IMG/VR virus record: IMGVR_UViG_3300027749_000295
Coordinates: 1 to 34,886 of that record
DNA length: 34,886 nt
Direction: 5' to 3' (one strand)
Origin: a virus
Shown: in pieces, positions 20,503 to 27,946 of the stretch
Layout: every line of letters starts with the position of its first letter
Position numbering within the stretch: the stretch's first letter is position 1
The notes under the pieces: model-generated
Seen by the model: the letters and a program-made list of their open reading frames with translations, nothing else
What the model was told of the DNA's origin: nothing
The model's database searches: none
Translations under genes and position numbers: made by a program

Positions 20503-22143
20503 TTAATATCCGATTACTGTGATGCGATAGGTAGCGGTGTTTACATCCCTAGCAACGCTATCGGCATTTGTGCAAGATAGACACACGGTATTTGCTTTAT
20601 ACACTACGCCTTGAATTATTGCTCCCGCCGAGATCGCCGTGGGCAAGCCAATCAAAACAATATCATTTACGGAAGAACCCGTCACGACAACATCCCGATA
20701 ATGCTGATCGTTGCCAGCTAGCGTTCCAAAGGTGACGGAGGTTAGCGTGGTGACGGAATAGGAGGATTGTGGAAGGACTCCGTAGCTAACACCGCTTGCA
20801 ATTAGACCGACATTGATTAACCCAGAGACAACATTGATATTTCGAGGCTGTGTCGTAATTGCTGAACCATAGAATCCCATACGAGTACCCTGAAATGCCA
20901 GTCCAGTATCAAAGGTAAGTAATGGTGTTCCAAAGGCATTGTTGAGAATCCTTGCCCCGAAATTAACAGAGGTGACGGCAGAGGAATCGGCAAGACCTCT
21001 AGCCGTTGAATTTACACCAGTTGTAGAATTGCCAACAAAGGCGGCATAGCTTTCTGCGGAAGTAAGATAGGAACTTTGGGCGGCAGGAACAACGCTCCCG
21101 GTGGTGATAAGATCACGGCGTACTGTTATTGAGCTTTGAAGAACCGTCTTGGGAGTTCCAGATTGAGTTAGCTCAATTTCAATCGTGGGTGTAATAGTCT
21201 GACTGCCAGCTTCCGCAAATAATTCGTCTAGCTCTGCCGTGGCCATAGTCACGGTTGTTTGTAGGAAGTTTCCAAAGATTACCCCGCTTGCATCTAGGGT
21301 GAGGGCGGTAGTTATGTTTTGTAGGCCAAGATCACGAACAAAAGAAATAGTATAGTTCCCTGCGTTGTTTCCAGTATCTACGCTAATGTTGCCAGTTCCA
21401 ATTCCAGTAACTGCACTTAGCGCACCAGAAAAACTAGTTGCACTAGAACCAATCGGAACTGCCGTTGTGCTGTTTGTTCCGTAGTTAAGAACAACCGAAC
21501 CACCCTCTGCGTCTGGCCCAACTGATAGATTATAGATCTCGTTCTGGCTTGCTGAACCATCTTGAACTTTTGTAAGTGAAACAACCCCAGCGGTAGAGGA
21601 AGCAACAAAAGTGTCCGAGAAAACTGCGGGGTTACGAACCAGCTTTATGACTTGCTGTGCAGAAATCGAGGTGGCTGGGAAGCGTCTTGTGTTTACGATG
21701 ACCGAGCTAGTTGGGAACAGGGTAAAAGACGAGCCGCCAAAGGACATCGCAGAGTTAGCCGTTGCCGATGTGATGAGAAACGAATTGGCCTCTGCTCCGT
21801 AGGTGGTAACGGAAACGCTGGTGCTTGCAATAGCTGAGATAGAATTATAGACACAAACCGCCGTGGCATTGAAAGGAATAGCAAGGGAGGTGATTGAGTT
21901 TAGGACTAGCTTGAAGCTCCCATCGCTAGGCCCACTATCAATCCCGCCAATGCCTAGCTTTACGGACGAACCAACCGTACTGAGGTCACGCAAGAAGCCG
22001 TTGTTGTCCCTCTCTTGCAACCGCACCCGAAAGTTATAGGAGTCGTTTCTAGTGAGTGTTGGTAGCGAACCACTCCTAGAAGCACCAGCGGCCACAAGCG
22101 TCCCATTCGTAACGTCAATATAGAAGTCTATGCTTTGTGCCAT
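20503..22143 (-). CDS. Large tail/baseplate or fibre protein, 546 aa
   Basis: A beta-rich protein with almost no Lys and high Ser, Thr, Ala, Val. The N-terminal domain (FYIDVTNGTLVAAG, NDSYNFRVRLQERDNNGFLRDLS) looks like a virion-attachment domain. The middle is repetitive beta-sandwich-like sequence. The C-terminus (SYSVTTLTSVTFGTLAGNDQHYRDVVVTG to DVNTATYRITVIGY) resembles a trimeric tip; it contains CLSC. GGAG precedes the ATG. Position after tape measure genes suggests a tail-tip or fibre role. Confidence 0.6.
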   Translation of the reverse strand: MAQSIDFYIDVTNGTLVAAGASRSGSLPTLTRNDSYNFRVRLQERDNNGFLRDLSTVGSSVKLGIGGIDSGPSDGSFKLVLNSITSLAIPFNATAVCVYNSISAIASTSVSVTTYGAEANSFLITSATANSAMSFGGSSFTLFPTSSVIVNTRRFPATSISAQQVIKLVRNPAVFSDTFVASSTAGVVSLTKVQDGSASQNEIYNLSVGPDAEGGSVVLNYGTNSTTAVPIGSSATSFSGALSAVTGIGTGNISVDTGNNAGNYTISFVRDLGLQNITTALTLDASGVIFGNFLQTTVTMATAELDELFAEAGSQTITPTIEIELTQSGTPKTVLQSSITVRRDLITTGSVVPAAQSSYLTSAESYAAFVGNSTTGVNSTARGLADSSAVTSVNFGARILNNAFGTPLLTFDTGLAFQGTRMGFYGSAITTQPRNINVVSGLINVGLIASGVSYGVLPQSSYSVTTLTSVTFGTLAGNDQHYRDVVVTGSSVNDIVLIGLPTAISAGAIIQGVVYKANTVCLSCTNADSVARDVNTATYRITVIGY

Positions 22144-22169
22144 TTGAAGTGCTCCTTATGTCAATTTGA

Positions 22170-22409
22170 CTAGGCTATCCCAAAAACCACAATCGTTGAT
22201 GGGGTTCCGTTTGAGCAAACATTAAGCGTGATTCGTTGTGCCCCGGCAACCCCGCTAGCTGATAGCGTGAACCCATTGTCATCCTCTTTTATTGAAATTC
22301 CGTCCCCAGCGAGAGGCTTAGTGCATTCAATTCTGCGAATTAATCTATTGAAGAACCCTAGGGTGAGTCGAGATGCACCCTGCAATTCGTTTATTTTTGG
22401 CTCTCTCAT
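22170..22409 (-). CDS. Small tail-region protein, 79 aa
   Basis: It starts one base after the stop of the 213-aa gene. The N-terminal half is helical (LGFFNRLIRRIECTKPLAG), and the C-terminal half is beta-rich (GISIKEDDNGFTLSASG, then QRITLNVCSNG). The segment DGISIKEDDNGFTLS resembles the coil-to-strand repeats found in phage fibre stalks (G-I-x-I). Probably a minor tail protein, by position. Confidence 0.5.
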   Translation of the reverse strand: MREPKINELQGASRLTLGFFNRLIRRIECTKPLAGDGISIKEDDNGFTLSASGVAGAQRITLNVCSNGTPSTIVVFGIA

Positions 22410-22410
22410 T

Positions 22411-23052
22411 TTAGCTTATGGTTGCTATTTCTTGTTTTTCAGCATAGATGTTTTTTGCCACCAAGAAAAGCCCCCTGCGCTCGCAAGAGAAAGAGTCAGC
22501 ACAATATCCGTAATACCTTTCGATAACCAAACCATTATTATTAAAAGGCTTTCTAATGTTTACGGGCAAGGCTGTTCCATTTATAGAGGCGGGCATAGGA
22601 ATAAATGTAGTCCATCCACCACTATAGGCGGCTGGGTTTGTGGTTGCTTGTTGGCCAGAGGCAAATTGAGACTCCGTGACATCTGTCACAAACTCCACTT
22701 CAATGACTAGAGGTGGCCCATATACACCAGCCCCTGCAGTTGGAATCAATCGAACCACGGCGGGAGGAAGACCAGTTGAAGATGTAAGCCCAACATATGT
22801 GACGATCATCGAGGTTATCCCGCCGTCCTCCTCCTCTGTTGCAACTGACTCCACCGCCATTCTTGTATAGGTTGTAGAGGCAGACGAGAACGCAGAATGT
22901 AGAGTGTCCTTTGCTGGAACAACTGAAACTCGATTGCTCGTTTTGATTGCATATGCCTCAATGAGCGTCTCTAGTCCGTTGATTTCTTTATTGAAGTTCT
23001 GCCTTTTAAGCACCTTCGTATTGATTGCCGAGCCGATAATTGTTGTTGCCAT
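22411..23052 (-). CDS. Minor tail protein-like, 213 aa
   Basis: A soluble, mostly beta protein encoded directly after the tape measure gene, where distal-tail or tail-tip proteins are usually found. Landmarks: FNKEINGLETLIEAYAI, VVRLIPTAGAGVYGPPLVIEVEF and NNGLVIERYYGYCADSFSCERRG. No homology to known Dit proteins was visible to me, so the label rests on location. Confidence 0.45.
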   Translation of the reverse strand: MATTIIGSAINTKVLKRQNFNKEINGLETLIEAYAIKTSNRVSVVPAKDTLHSAFSSASTTYTRMAVESVATEEEDGGITSMIVTYVGLTSSTGLPPAVVRLIPTAGAGVYGPPLVIEVEFVTDVTESQFASGQQATTNPAAYSGGWTTFIPMPASINGTALPVNIRKPFNNNGLVIERYYGYCADSFSCERRGLFLVAKNIYAEKQEIATIS

Positions 23053-23056
23053 AAAA

Positions 23057-24415
23057 TTAGTTTACAAGGGTTGCTGATTTCATTAGGTCAACAAGGGCTG
23101 TGATGGCCTTCATTACATCGGCGGTTTGACTCTGTGCTTCAACACCGGGTTTGTCAGTTGCAGGGCCAAGGTCAGAGGTCATGCCCATAGATTGTTTTTC
23201 GAATCTGCTTTGTGCTTGTTGAGATGCAATTTGGGAGGGGTCAACACCCGTCATTTGCCCTTGAATTTGATTGGCTAGGCTAGGTGCTTCTCTTGCTGAT
23301 TGCTTGGCGGCTTCTCGTTCTTTAATCGCTTGCATTGTGATCGGGCCTTGCCCTCTCTCAGCCCTTATCTTGTTTTCGTCATCTTGCATCTTTCCAAAAA
23401 CTGCCTCTTGTGTCTTGAAATTTGCTTGCTTGTTTTCCCTTTCCGTCCTTTTCCTAGCTGAACCAAGGGCTTGTTGCCCTCCTCTGCTTGCTCCCAATAG
23501 GCCACCGCTTAGTGCTTGAGCTTTTTTAGTTTCATCTTCTCTAGTTTTCTTTACAGATTGCTCAAGCGTCAATCTTTTTTGTGCAATCTCTAGGTCTTTT
23601 TCTCTTCCCTTTCTTGTAAGATCGTCAATAAGTTTTATATTTACGCCAACATCCTTTAACTCATATAATTGCTCTAGCTGTTTGTTGATTATTATAAGCT
23701 CAGATTTTGATAGTTCTAATTCTGCTCTTAAATTATTATATGAATCTTCCTTTGTTCCATTTCTTACATTATCTAGCTGTTCAAGTATTTTATTTAATTT
23801 AACAGTTCGTTCTAATTCTCCCGACTGTTCTGTTCCCGATTTTATTATTTTTGCTTCTTCTTGTCTTGTTGCAATTATTTGTTTTTGTGTTTCTAAAAGG
23901 GCTTCGGTATCGGCTAACTCTTTTTCCGTGTCTGCAACGCCAAGGTTTATTCCGGTTAACTTCTCGAGTCCTCCAAGTATTTTTCCTAAAGAGCCTAGTT
24001 TTGTTAGTTTATCTCGTAGTTTTTCTACAATATCCTCTGTTGCTTGAAGTCCAGCTTGAGCCTCGTCAACGCTTTTGCTTTTGAATGATTGCTCAAAAGC
24101 TCCAGCTAGGGATTTTTGCGTTTCATAATAGTCGATTGCCGCCTGTTTAACCGCCTCCCCAAACTTGTTCACCGCACCAACCGCCGCCGCCCCAATAATG
24201 CCAGCCGTGCCAAGCCGAGCCAGTTGCATAAAAGAATGAGATGCGTCTGTTCCTGCGCTTCCTAGATGTAATAGGCTTTTGGCTAGGTGCTTTGTTGATG
24301 TTCCAGCATTATCAAAAGTCTTAGATGTTTTTTTGGCCTCACGCTGAAGGTTTTTGAGTACGGGAGTTCCCTTTTTGTCGTCAATCAGTACCTCTCCTTC
24401 AATCTTAAATCCCAT
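23057..24415 (-). CDS. Tape measure protein (short)
   Basis: 452 residues starting one base after the upstream stop. It is largely helical: a Lys-rich start with NLQREAKKTSKTFDNAG, a Gly/Ala hydrophobic segment (LGTAGIIGAAAVGAVNKFGEA, residues about 68-88), then long charged coiled-coil stretches and a Gln-rich tail. This composition and the place after the frameshifted chaperones identify the tape measure. It is much shorter than lambda gpH (853), predicting a short tail of roughly 65-70 nm at about 0.15 nm per residue. The central part is AT-rich. Confidence 0.75.
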   Translation of the reverse strand: MGFKIEGEVLIDDKKGTPVLKNLQREAKKTSKTFDNAGTSTKHLAKSLLHLGSAGTDASHSFMQLARLGTAGIIGAAAVGAVNKFGEAVKQAAIDYYETQKSLAGAFEQSFKSKSVDEAQAGLQATEDIVEKLRDKLTKLGSLGKILGGLEKLTGINLGVADTEKELADTEALLETQKQIIATRQEEAKIIKSGTEQSGELERTVKLNKILEQLDNVRNGTKEDSYNNLRAELELSKSELIIINKQLEQLYELKDVGVNIKLIDDLTRKGREKDLEIAQKRLTLEQSVKKTREDETKKAQALSGGLLGASRGGQQALGSARKRTERENKQANFKTQEAVFGKMQDDENKIRAERGQGPITMQAIKEREAAKQSAREAPSLANQIQGQMTGVDPSQIASQQAQSRFEKQSMGMTSDLGPATDKPGVEAQSQTADVMKAITALVDLMKSATLVN

Positions 24416-24416
24416 A

Positions 24417-25184
24417 TTACCCCTTGAGCTTGTCAGCTATTTCTTGATTCTTTCTCTCAATATATACCTTCATATCATCTTCTTCTTCATCCATAGCCAT
24501 TTGTAGTCCGTGCCATGCCCCACTCTTAGGCTTGTCTGCACCATCAGCCGCATTGCCAAATATAGCCCTGCATTTTCCAATTACTGCCAGCGCACCGCCC
24601 CCAAAGTTTGCGCTTCCCTTGAGAACAGAGAACCGCTTTTCTAAGCCCTTAGATACTGCCTTGAGTTCAGCCGCCATCGGCCCTTTGGTTAGGAATGATT
24701 TGAATAGATTGTAAGCCGGAATCCACCCTGCGGCGATATATCCACTAGAAGACATGGATGTTTTAACCAGCTTATTGTAAAACATACTAGCCGAACCGCT
24801 TCTTCCTTTATGCCCCCTGCCCGGCCCCGCTAACGATCTTGGAAAACTCTGATAGAATCCCTTGTTCTTGCCCCTGCGTATTCTCCATGTCGCAATCTGA
24901 AAGGCTTCCTTCTTTCCAGAATACATTAGCTTTGGACTCTTTCTAAACTTAACAACCTCTTTCCCCTTTTTATTTGTGAAGACATATGATGATTGAATGA
25001 CCTCATCGGCTTTTAGACTTTTCCTAATATCTTCCGTGTCTGCCCTTTTTGTATTTCGTTCTGCCATCGCTCGCATACAGATATTGGCCGCCCTGCGGTT
25101 TGTCTCATCAACATAGAACTTCCCAGACAACTCCATGTATCTTTGGAGGGTTTTATTGAAGTCAGTTGTATCTAAAACAATCAT
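24417..25184 (-). CDS. Unknown tail-region protein, 255 aa
   Basis: A basic protein between the tail assembly chaperones and the tape measure, an unusual insertion at this place. It has an N-terminal helical part (DFNKTLQRYMELSGKFYVDE, RRAANICMRAMAERNTKRAD), a middle rich in Lys/Arg/Gly (WRIRRGKNKGFYQSFPRSLAGPGRGHKG) and an acidic helical C-terminus (MDEEEDDMKVYIERKNQE). The start resembles HK97 gp10-type minor proteins (tail completion) only weakly. No function assigned. Confidence 0.45.
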   Translation of the reverse strand: MIVLDTTDFNKTLQRYMELSGKFYVDETNRRAANICMRAMAERNTKRADTEDIRKSLKADEVIQSSYVFTNKKGKEVVKFRKSPKLMYSGKKEAFQIATWRIRRGKNKGFYQSFPRSLAGPGRGHKGRSGSASMFYNKLVKTSMSSSGYIAAGWIPAYNLFKSFLTKGPMAAELKAVSKGLEKRFSVLKGSANFGGGALAVIGKCRAIFGNAADGADKPKSGAWHGLQMAMDEEEDDMKVYIERKNQEIADKLKG

Positions 25185-25204
25185 AACTATTGGCGTTCGT
25201 CAAT

Positions 25205-25785
25205 TTATAGGTTGAGGAACTTTTCTATGCCCTTCATATCTTCTTGATTAAAGTTACCCTTTGATCGGCAGTTTACGCCCTCACTCCAAAGAAATGTGTG
25301 CCGTGCTTGAATGATTAGTTTTAGGGGAACTTGCCACATAATATAGTCAATGCTCCATCCTGTTTTCTTTGCCAGCGTGAAGACCAACGCCGCCGTCCAC
25401 GCTGGCGTTAATCGTTTCCCGATGCTGTTGCCCCACTAGGAACAATCGTAACCTCGCCCTTGTTAGATTCTTCAATAATAGTCTCAACAAGTTTTGAGGC
25501 AATAGAGCGTTCTTCATCGTTCTTGTGTTCCATCCAATCTAAAAGCCTCGACCTAAACAGATTTTTATTCCAAGCAAGTTCAATGGCTGTGTCTCTGTTT
25601 TTAGCAATCTGAATGTGCATGAATATAAAAGCCCAAATAAAGAACATTGTTGTGTCTTCATCGCTCCGTACTTGCAATAAAAGCAGTCTGCTTCCCTCTG
25701 TATAGTCTGCGAGCTTTTCGCCGTTATAGTATTTTGCATTTGCTATAAAAGCCGAGTTTAATTCTTCATCTAAGGATATGTTCAT
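25205..25785 (-). CDS. Tail assembly chaperone, -1 frameshift fusion (lambda GT-like), 193 aa
   Basis: Reading starts at 25785, slips back one base at the heptamer G_GGA_AAC (25420-25414) and continues in the -1 frame to the stop at 25205. The first 124 residues are shared with the short product; the 69-residue extension starts RLTPAWTAALVFTLAKKTGWS and contains DYIMWQVPLKLIIQ, a Trp/Pro pattern typical of the T part of tail chaperones. The extension has no convincing start of its own. GT-type proteins bind the tape measure and guide tail-tube assembly. Confidence 0.8.
25408..25785 (-). CDS. Tail assembly chaperone, short form (lambda G-like), 125 aa
   Basis: The zero-frame product, ending three codons after the slippery site. 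It is helical and acidic: MNISLDEELNSAFIANAKYY, then FFIWAFIFMHIQIAKNRD and EERSIASKLVETIIEESNKGE. Lambda gpG is of similar size (140). It is the more abundant product in such systems and acts only in assembly. The start overlaps the end of the upstream 126-aa gene by four bases (ATGA). Confidence 0.75.
   Translation of the reverse strand: MNISLDEELNSAFIANAKYYNGEKLADYTEGSRLLLLQVRSDEDTTMFFIWAFIFMHIQIAKNRDTAIELAWNKNLFRSRLLDWMEHKNDEERSIASKLVETIIEESNKGEVTIVPSGATASGND
25414..25420 (-). promoter_or_regulatory. Programmed -1 ribosomal frameshift site G_GGA_AAC
   Basis: The heptamer reads G GGA AAC in the zero frame, the exact X_XXY_YYZ form. It lies two codons before the zero-frame stop, and the -1 frame is then open for 69 codons. 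A GC-rich sequence able to fold follows (GCCAGCG with CGCTGGC about 13 bases later, minus strand), suitable as a stimulatory hairpin. Confidence 0.8.
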
Positions 25786-26162
25786 AAGTGCCTAAGCATC
25801 GCCCTTTTTTGATCTGAGGTTGCGTTTTCTGACACAAGCAAAGTTTGACCGCCACGCTCAATAACTCGAATACTGGTTGCTCTCTTGACCAAGCCCAAAA
25901 GTGTTTCCCTGTTCTCAAGGGCGGCGCGAACATATCGAATGGGGGATTCTTCGGGACACTTCATCTCGCTCCACGGACACTCCATTTCTGCTCTAACTTC
26001 TGCACCCTTGCCCCCTGCCTCGAACCAGAAAGTTACTTGTGAACTGCCATCTTCTTTTATCGTTCGTGAAACTGGGTCTAGCTTGCGGAGCTTGCCACCA
26101 GCCCCGGCCACAGCACTAGCCACCTTGATATTTGTCGTGCCCCAATATGCGATTCCCTCCAT
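25782..26162 (-). CDS. Tail-region protein, 126 aa (unknown)
   Basis: A soluble protein between the probable tube protein and the chaperones. The sequence includes IAYWGTTNIKVASAVAGAGGK, GSSQVTFWFEAGGKGAEVRAEM and KRATSIRVIERGGQTLLVSENA. The mix of beta-strands and a C-terminal helix (SDQKRAMLRHL) is not diagnostic. By gene order it may be a tail tube-associated or minor tail protein. Confidence 0.5.
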   Translation of the reverse strand: MEGIAYWGTTNIKVASAVAGAGGKLRKLDPVSRTIKEDGSSQVTFWFEAGGKGAEVRAEMECPWSEMKCPEESPIRYVRAALENRETLLGLVKRATSIRVIERGGQTLLVSENATSDQKRAMLRHL

Positions 26163-26179
26163 GAGATTAGGATTTCATT

Positions 26180-26197
26180 AAGAAGCGGGTGCTTCTT
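26180..26197. repeat. Perfect 7-bp hairpin after the probable tail tube gene
   Basis: AAGAAGC and GCTTCTT pair perfectly around GGGT, beginning at the stop codon of the 115-aa gene in a 34-base gap. There is no T-run behind it on the minus strand, so it is more likely an mRNA-stabilising or processing structure than a strong terminator. This would suit a highly expressed gene in front. Confidence 0.5.
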
Positions 26198-26544
26198 TAG
26201 GTTACGTTAGGATAACCAGTTGCGGAGATGTCGAGAGTCACAAAAGCATCGTTGCTCTTGTTGAGGGTGATCGAATCAATGCGGGTCGTTCCAAGGGTGG
26301 TTGCATTGGCGAGAGCAGACAAGGCCGCCCCTGCCGTCACATTGTAAGAACCCGTGATGGCAACGGAGAGTGAGTAGGCGGTTGTTGGGTTGAAATATCC
26401 AATCGCAACAATATCGCCAGTATTATTTTTAACTTCGTTCTTCTCAACGCTACGAGCCTCGGAAAAGCTCTGAATCAATCCGATTCCGGCTTCCGCAGTT
26501 AACCCAAACACAAGCCCAGCCGTGCCGATTGTGGTCGCTGGCAT
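26197..26544 (-). CDS. Probable major tail (tube) protein, 115 aa
   Basis: A small soluble beta-rich protein: TTIGTAGLVFGLTAEAGIGLIQSFS, then NEVKNNTGDIVAIGYFNPTTAYSLSVAITG and DAFVTLDISATGYPNVT. The pattern of a Lys-Asn-x-x-Gly-Asp segment followed by alternating strands is consistent with tail-tube folds. Its place two genes before the frameshifted chaperones and tape measure is where the tube protein is expected. It is smaller than most tube proteins. A hairpin follows the stop. Confidence 0.5.
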   Translation of the reverse strand: MPATTIGTAGLVFGLTAEAGIGLIQSFSEARSVEKNEVKNNTGDIVAIGYFNPTTAYSLSVAITGSYNVTAGAALSALANATTLGTTRIDSITLNKSNDAFVTLDISATGYPNVT

Positions 26545-26598
26545 ATTAGCTCAAAACCTCAGAAAGTTTATTGATAGTCATAATGTAGTTTGAGAGTG

Positions 26599-26856
26599 TC
26601 AAATATGCCTTCCAAGGAAGCGAGCCTTGATTATTTCCCATAGGGTAGAACAGACCGCCCCAGAGATCAAAGCGACTAACCATAGCTTAGTTTTAATGGT
26701 GTGAGCATCAGCTTCTAATTTTTGTAGTCTCTGGTGGTAATCGACTATTCCTAGTTGGCTCTTTTCCAAAATGCTAACCACCGTGATCTGTCTTTCCTCA
26801 ATTCTTGCGAGCCTCTCACGAAGGTCGGCTATTTGGTCAGAACTCACTTCCACCAA
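26599..26856 (-). CDS. Coiled-coil, single-pass membrane protein (XhlA-like), 85 aa
   Basis: The frame starts with TTG at 26856 (a GTG follows directly), overlapping the previous gene by 13 bases. The first 55 residues are a coiled coil (IADLRERLARIEERQ, YHQRLQKLEADAHTIKTK). A membrane helix (LWLVALISGAVCSTLW) and a basic tail follow. This is the layout of XhlA/hemolysin-type phage proteins that support holins. Between tail genes it might also be a virion or membrane-tether protein. Confidence 0.6.
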   Translation of the reverse strand: MVEVSSDQIADLRERLARIEERQITVVSILEKSQLGIVDYHQRLQKLEADAHTIKTKLWLVALISGAVCSTLWEIIKARFLGRHI

Positions 26857-27014
26857 TCCGCAGAGTCTTTAGCTAGTCCTATGATGGCTTTCTGTGCGTC
26901 TGCAAGGCTCGTAGTGAGGAATACCGATGGCTGGCCGTCAATGTACCCTAGCGAGATGAATCCCTCGTCAAGAAGGTATTGAAGGGCTTTACAGGCTTTT
27001 TGGTCTTTGCTCAT
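26844..27014 (-). CDS. Small soluble protein, 56 aa
   Basis: The ATG overlaps the stop of the lipoprotein gene (ATGA). The 56 residues (MSKDQKACKALQYLLDEG, GYIDGQPSVFLTTSLADA, ending DSADWWK) look like a small alpha-beta domain. The last 13 bases overlap the start of the XhlA-like gene. Operon fit on both sides supports it; no family recognised. Confidence 0.55.
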   Translation of the reverse strand: MSKDQKACKALQYLLDEGFISLGYIDGQPSVFLTTSLADAQKAIIGLAKDSADWWK

Positions 27015-27139
27015 TTTGTTGAGGGAGTTTTCCCTGCATCCTCGGCGGCTTGCATCATTTCGTAATTTGGCAGGGAGTTGTTGTCCGTGCGCTTAGGCGA
27101 GCATGAGCAGAGGAAGAGGGCGAGCAGGAGGAGGGGCAT
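27011..27139 (-). CDS. Small lipoprotein, 42 aa
   Basis: 42 codons starting at an ATG that overlaps the stop of the upstream gene (TAATG). The sequence MPLLLLALFLCSCSPKRTD is a compact lipoprotein signal ending in LCSC. The mature part is about 30 hydrophilic residues. Together with the adjacent coiled-coil membrane protein this resembles a second, minimal spanin-like pair, though it is placed inside the tail block. The gene is too short for most automatic predictions. Confidence 0.6.
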   Translation of the reverse strand: MPLLLLALFLCSCSPKRTDNNSLPNYEMMQAAEDAGKTPSTK

Positions 27140-27936
27140 TAGCGCATTAGCCCGGCCATTATGTAATTGTTGTAGCACATTTCTAAGTTTGATAATTGCG
27201 TTAGCGTTAGCTCTTGAGTCCCAAAATTTGCGTAACCTATATAACCTTGAAACGTTTCAGCCGAACCCAGCTTAAATGTTTGTGAGTTAACTGCATTTTT
27301 TGACGTGGCAAGAGTTGCTGAGGCTAATTGTCCGTTAATTATCTGCCTATGCTCGGTTGCGCCCATAGAAGCCTGTAGAGATTGATAGGCTGAATTTCTA
27401 TTTGTTGTAGTTCCTGTTGGTGCAAAATAACTAGCCGAATTTCTGGTGTAAAATACATAGAATTGTGAATTGGCGCTATTGTCTAAGTTTAACTTAAAAT
27501 AATTGTCGTTGGCGTTGTTGCCATCATAAGTCATCATTCTTTGATTATTTGAAATTATCCTTGTCCTTACACAACAACCAACTTGCAGAATAGTTGCGGC
27601 CACTGCTTGCGTGATTGAAGCAGACCCGTGGTAGTCGCTCCCAGCCGTTCCGTAAAAAGTACCAAGATCAGACCAAGTGGGCGAACCAACAGCCGTAAGA
27701 TCGTAAGCATTTTTTAGGTCATACAAGGTTGTCCCGCTTCCTTTATTATGACGAGAACGGCATAGATAAATTGAGGTGAGCAAAGAATACACCCCTGCAT
27801 TTTTTAGTTCCTTAACAAAGTTGTGAATGTCTATCTGCCCCTGTAAATCTGTAATCCCCGCTCTGGAAATATACGAAGCCGCATCTACATCTGGGGTTGG
27901 AATGAATACTGAAAAAGCGGAACGATAGAGTGCCAT
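27139..27936 (-). CDS. LamG/concanavalin-like tail fibre protein, 265 aa
   Basis: A soluble protein with short helical N-terminus (FVKELKNAGVYSLLTSIYLC) and a jelly-roll-like remainder: GSGTTLYDLKNAYDLTAVGSPTW, ILQVGCCVRTRI, NDNYFKLNLDNSANSQFYVFY, and SQTFKLGSAETFQGYIGYANFG near the end. The last motif (surface sequence, then GYIGYANFGTQELTLTQLSNLE) is typical of LamG-type glycan-binding domains in phage fibres and prophage proteins. It follows the VTIG-repeat protein, and both probably form an adhesion structure. Confidence 0.6.
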   Translation of the reverse strand: MALYRSAFSVFIPTPDVDAASYISRAGITDLQGQIDIHNFVKELKNAGVYSLLTSIYLCRSRHNKGSGTTLYDLKNAYDLTAVGSPTWSDLGTFYGTAGSDYHGSASITQAVAATILQVGCCVRTRIISNNQRMMTYDGNNANDNYFKLNLDNSANSQFYVFYTRNSASYFAPTGTTTNRNSAYQSLQASMGATEHRQIINGQLASATLATSKNAVNSQTFKLGSAETFQGYIGYANFGTQELTLTQLSNLEMCYNNYIMAGLMR

Positions 27937-27946
27937 TGCCTAATCC

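Noticed and set aside
26569-26602. Promoter with TTGACA at 26602-26597
   Set aside because: The -35-like box is perfect, but no acceptable -10 box lies at 16-18 bases, so it was not listed.
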